This document shows, one piece after another, positions 63,245 through 64,000 of a DNA stretch of 64,000 nucleotides (its first letter is position 1; every line of letters starts with the position of its first letter). The notes under the pieces were generated by a model. The model was given only the letters and a program-made list of their open reading frames with translations. It did no database searches and was not told where the DNA came from. A program made the translations under genes and the position numbers. The stretch comes from Poriferisodalis sp965237655 (GTDB lineage: Bacteria; Actinomycetota; Acidimicrobiia; Acidimicrobiales; Poriferisodalaceae): the NCBI RefSeq assembly GCF_965237655.1, contig NZ_CBDEGB010000001.1, positions 558,001 to 622,000 of the forward strand. The letters are read 5' to 3'.

Positions 63245-64000
63245 ATGAGAGAAGTGATCGGATGGGCTCGCATGGGGCGGGCGGCGGCGCTCAGCGTCCT
63301 CTGCGCCGCGGTGTGCGGATCGATTCTGCTTACGCCAGCACCTGCCGCCGCGCAGAGTGCGCAGGTGACGCAGCAGCGCATTAGCGCCACGAGCGATTAT
63401 GAGCTCGCAGCCACTTTGGCAGGTGGCAGCTGCGAATCGGTCGGCGGTTCACACAGCGTGGCCCTAGCGTCGGGCGAGAACTGGCCCGACGCGCTGGCAG
63501 GCACCGCGCTCGATCGACCGCTGCTGCTCACCAAGCAAGCGTTTCTTCCGGCGGCGACTCGGGAGTACCTCGCACCGTGCTCGGCGCATCCCAACGCCAA
63601 AGTCATCATCTTGGGCGGACCCGCGGCAGTCTCCGAAGACGTGGCGAACACGCTGCGCACCATCGGCTACCGCGTGGACCGCATCGCCGGCGCAGACCGC
63701 TACGACACGGCCCGACGTGCCGCGCGGGCGTTCGCTCCGCCGTCGCTCAGCACCGTCTACCTGGCCTCGGGGATCAACTTCGCCGACGCCGTAGCTGTTG
63801 CCCCGAGTGTCTCGGTGGGCAGTCCGCTCATCCTCACAACGCCCGACGCGCTGCATCCCCAAGCACAGCGCTTCCTCACCGATGCCGGCCGGAGTGTCGC
63901 GTCGGTCACGATCTTGGGCGGGCATGGGGCCATCTCGGCCGATGTCGAAACAGCAGTCCGCGGCCTCGGGATCGAAACGAGGCGCGTCGCTGGCGCTGAT
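63245..64000 (+). CDS. CWB2-repeat surface protein 6, cut by the window end
   Basis: 252 codons from ATG 63245 to the last base, no stop reached. Signal peptide: AAALSVLCAAVCGSILLTP with cleavage likely after AAA. Mature start, SATSDYELAATLAGG, then SVALASGENWPDALAGT, KVIILGGPAAVS, IAGADRYDTARRAARAF, VYLASGINFADAVAV and VTILGGHGAIS, which are two CWB2 repeats; a third begins at VAGAD. Divergent from protein 5 with about 210 bases between, which hold the promoters of both. Confidence 0.85.
   Translation, partial: MREVIGWARMGRAAALSVLCAAVCGSILLTPAPAAAQSAQVTQQRISATSDYELAATLAGGSCESVGGSHSVALASGENWPDALAGTALDRPLLLTKQAFLPAATREYLAPCSAHPNAKVIILGGPAAVSEDVANTLRTIGYRVDRIAGADRYDTARRAARAFAPPSLSTVYLASGINFADAVAVAPSVSVGSPLILTTPDALHPQAQRFLTDAGRSVASVTILGGHGAISADVETAVRGLGIETRRVAGAD

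Overview
This 64 kb window is high-GC bacterial DNA. The gene content fits an actinobacterium, most likely of the Acidimicrobiia or a close relative: a run of surface proteins with cell-wall-binding repeats of the CWB2 type, several LLM-class flavin monooxygenases, a CaiB-type CoA-transferase and a PDZ-Lon protease. That placement is an inference from gene families and composition; there is no rRNA or other marker gene here. The genome looks fluid: at least a dozen genes are broken by stop codons, frameshifts, internal deletions or truncation, and remnants of three insertion-sequence families (IS3, ISL3, IS982) and two segmental duplications are visible.

Layout. 1-585 is the end of a PDZ-Lon protease. 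758-8045 is an envelope cluster (cluster A): a broken heparan-glucosaminide-acetyltransferase-like membrane protein, two large polytopic membrane proteins of an unrecognised family, a convergent PIG-L-like lipoprotein and a broken third membrane paralogue. 8193-11740 is debris: two hipBA-type modules whose kinase genes are gutted, an AlkB fragment, small coiled-coil membrane proteins and an IS3 remnant. 11956-24385 is a lower-GC catabolic island (LysR regulator, isochorismatase-like hydrolase, hot-dog dehydratase domain, sugar-type ABC importer, three LLM monooxygenases, a 56-residue zinc-ribbon protein, a crotonase and a CoA-transferase) with an IS3 remnant on each side. 25083-26783 is an AlbA_2 (Schlafen-like) regulator or ATPase. 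27041-42776 is a mosaic of ISL3 and IS982 remnants, a pseudo-protease lipoprotein, a two-gene module with a zinc-motif-less ImmA/IrrE-like protein, an intact PIN toxin-antitoxin pair, and a segment of about 3 kb present twice (AlkB-like dioxygenase, lectin-L,D-transpeptidase, coiled-coil protein). 42868-48699 is cluster B, the intact counterpart of cluster A. 49052-64000 holds six CWB2 surface-protein genes, one broken and one running off the window.

How the parts may work together. In cluster B an amino-sugar acetyltransferase-like protein, two translationally coupled polytopic membrane proteins and an exported de-N-acetylase-like protein suggest synthesis or editing of an envelope glycan or glycolipid. 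The catabolic island reads as uptake of a small substrate through a ribose-type importer, oxidative opening by flavin monooxygenases, amide or ester hydrolysis, and CoA-dependent degradation; the substrate is unknown. The CWB2 proteins and the lectin-L,D-transpeptidase point to a complex cell surface.
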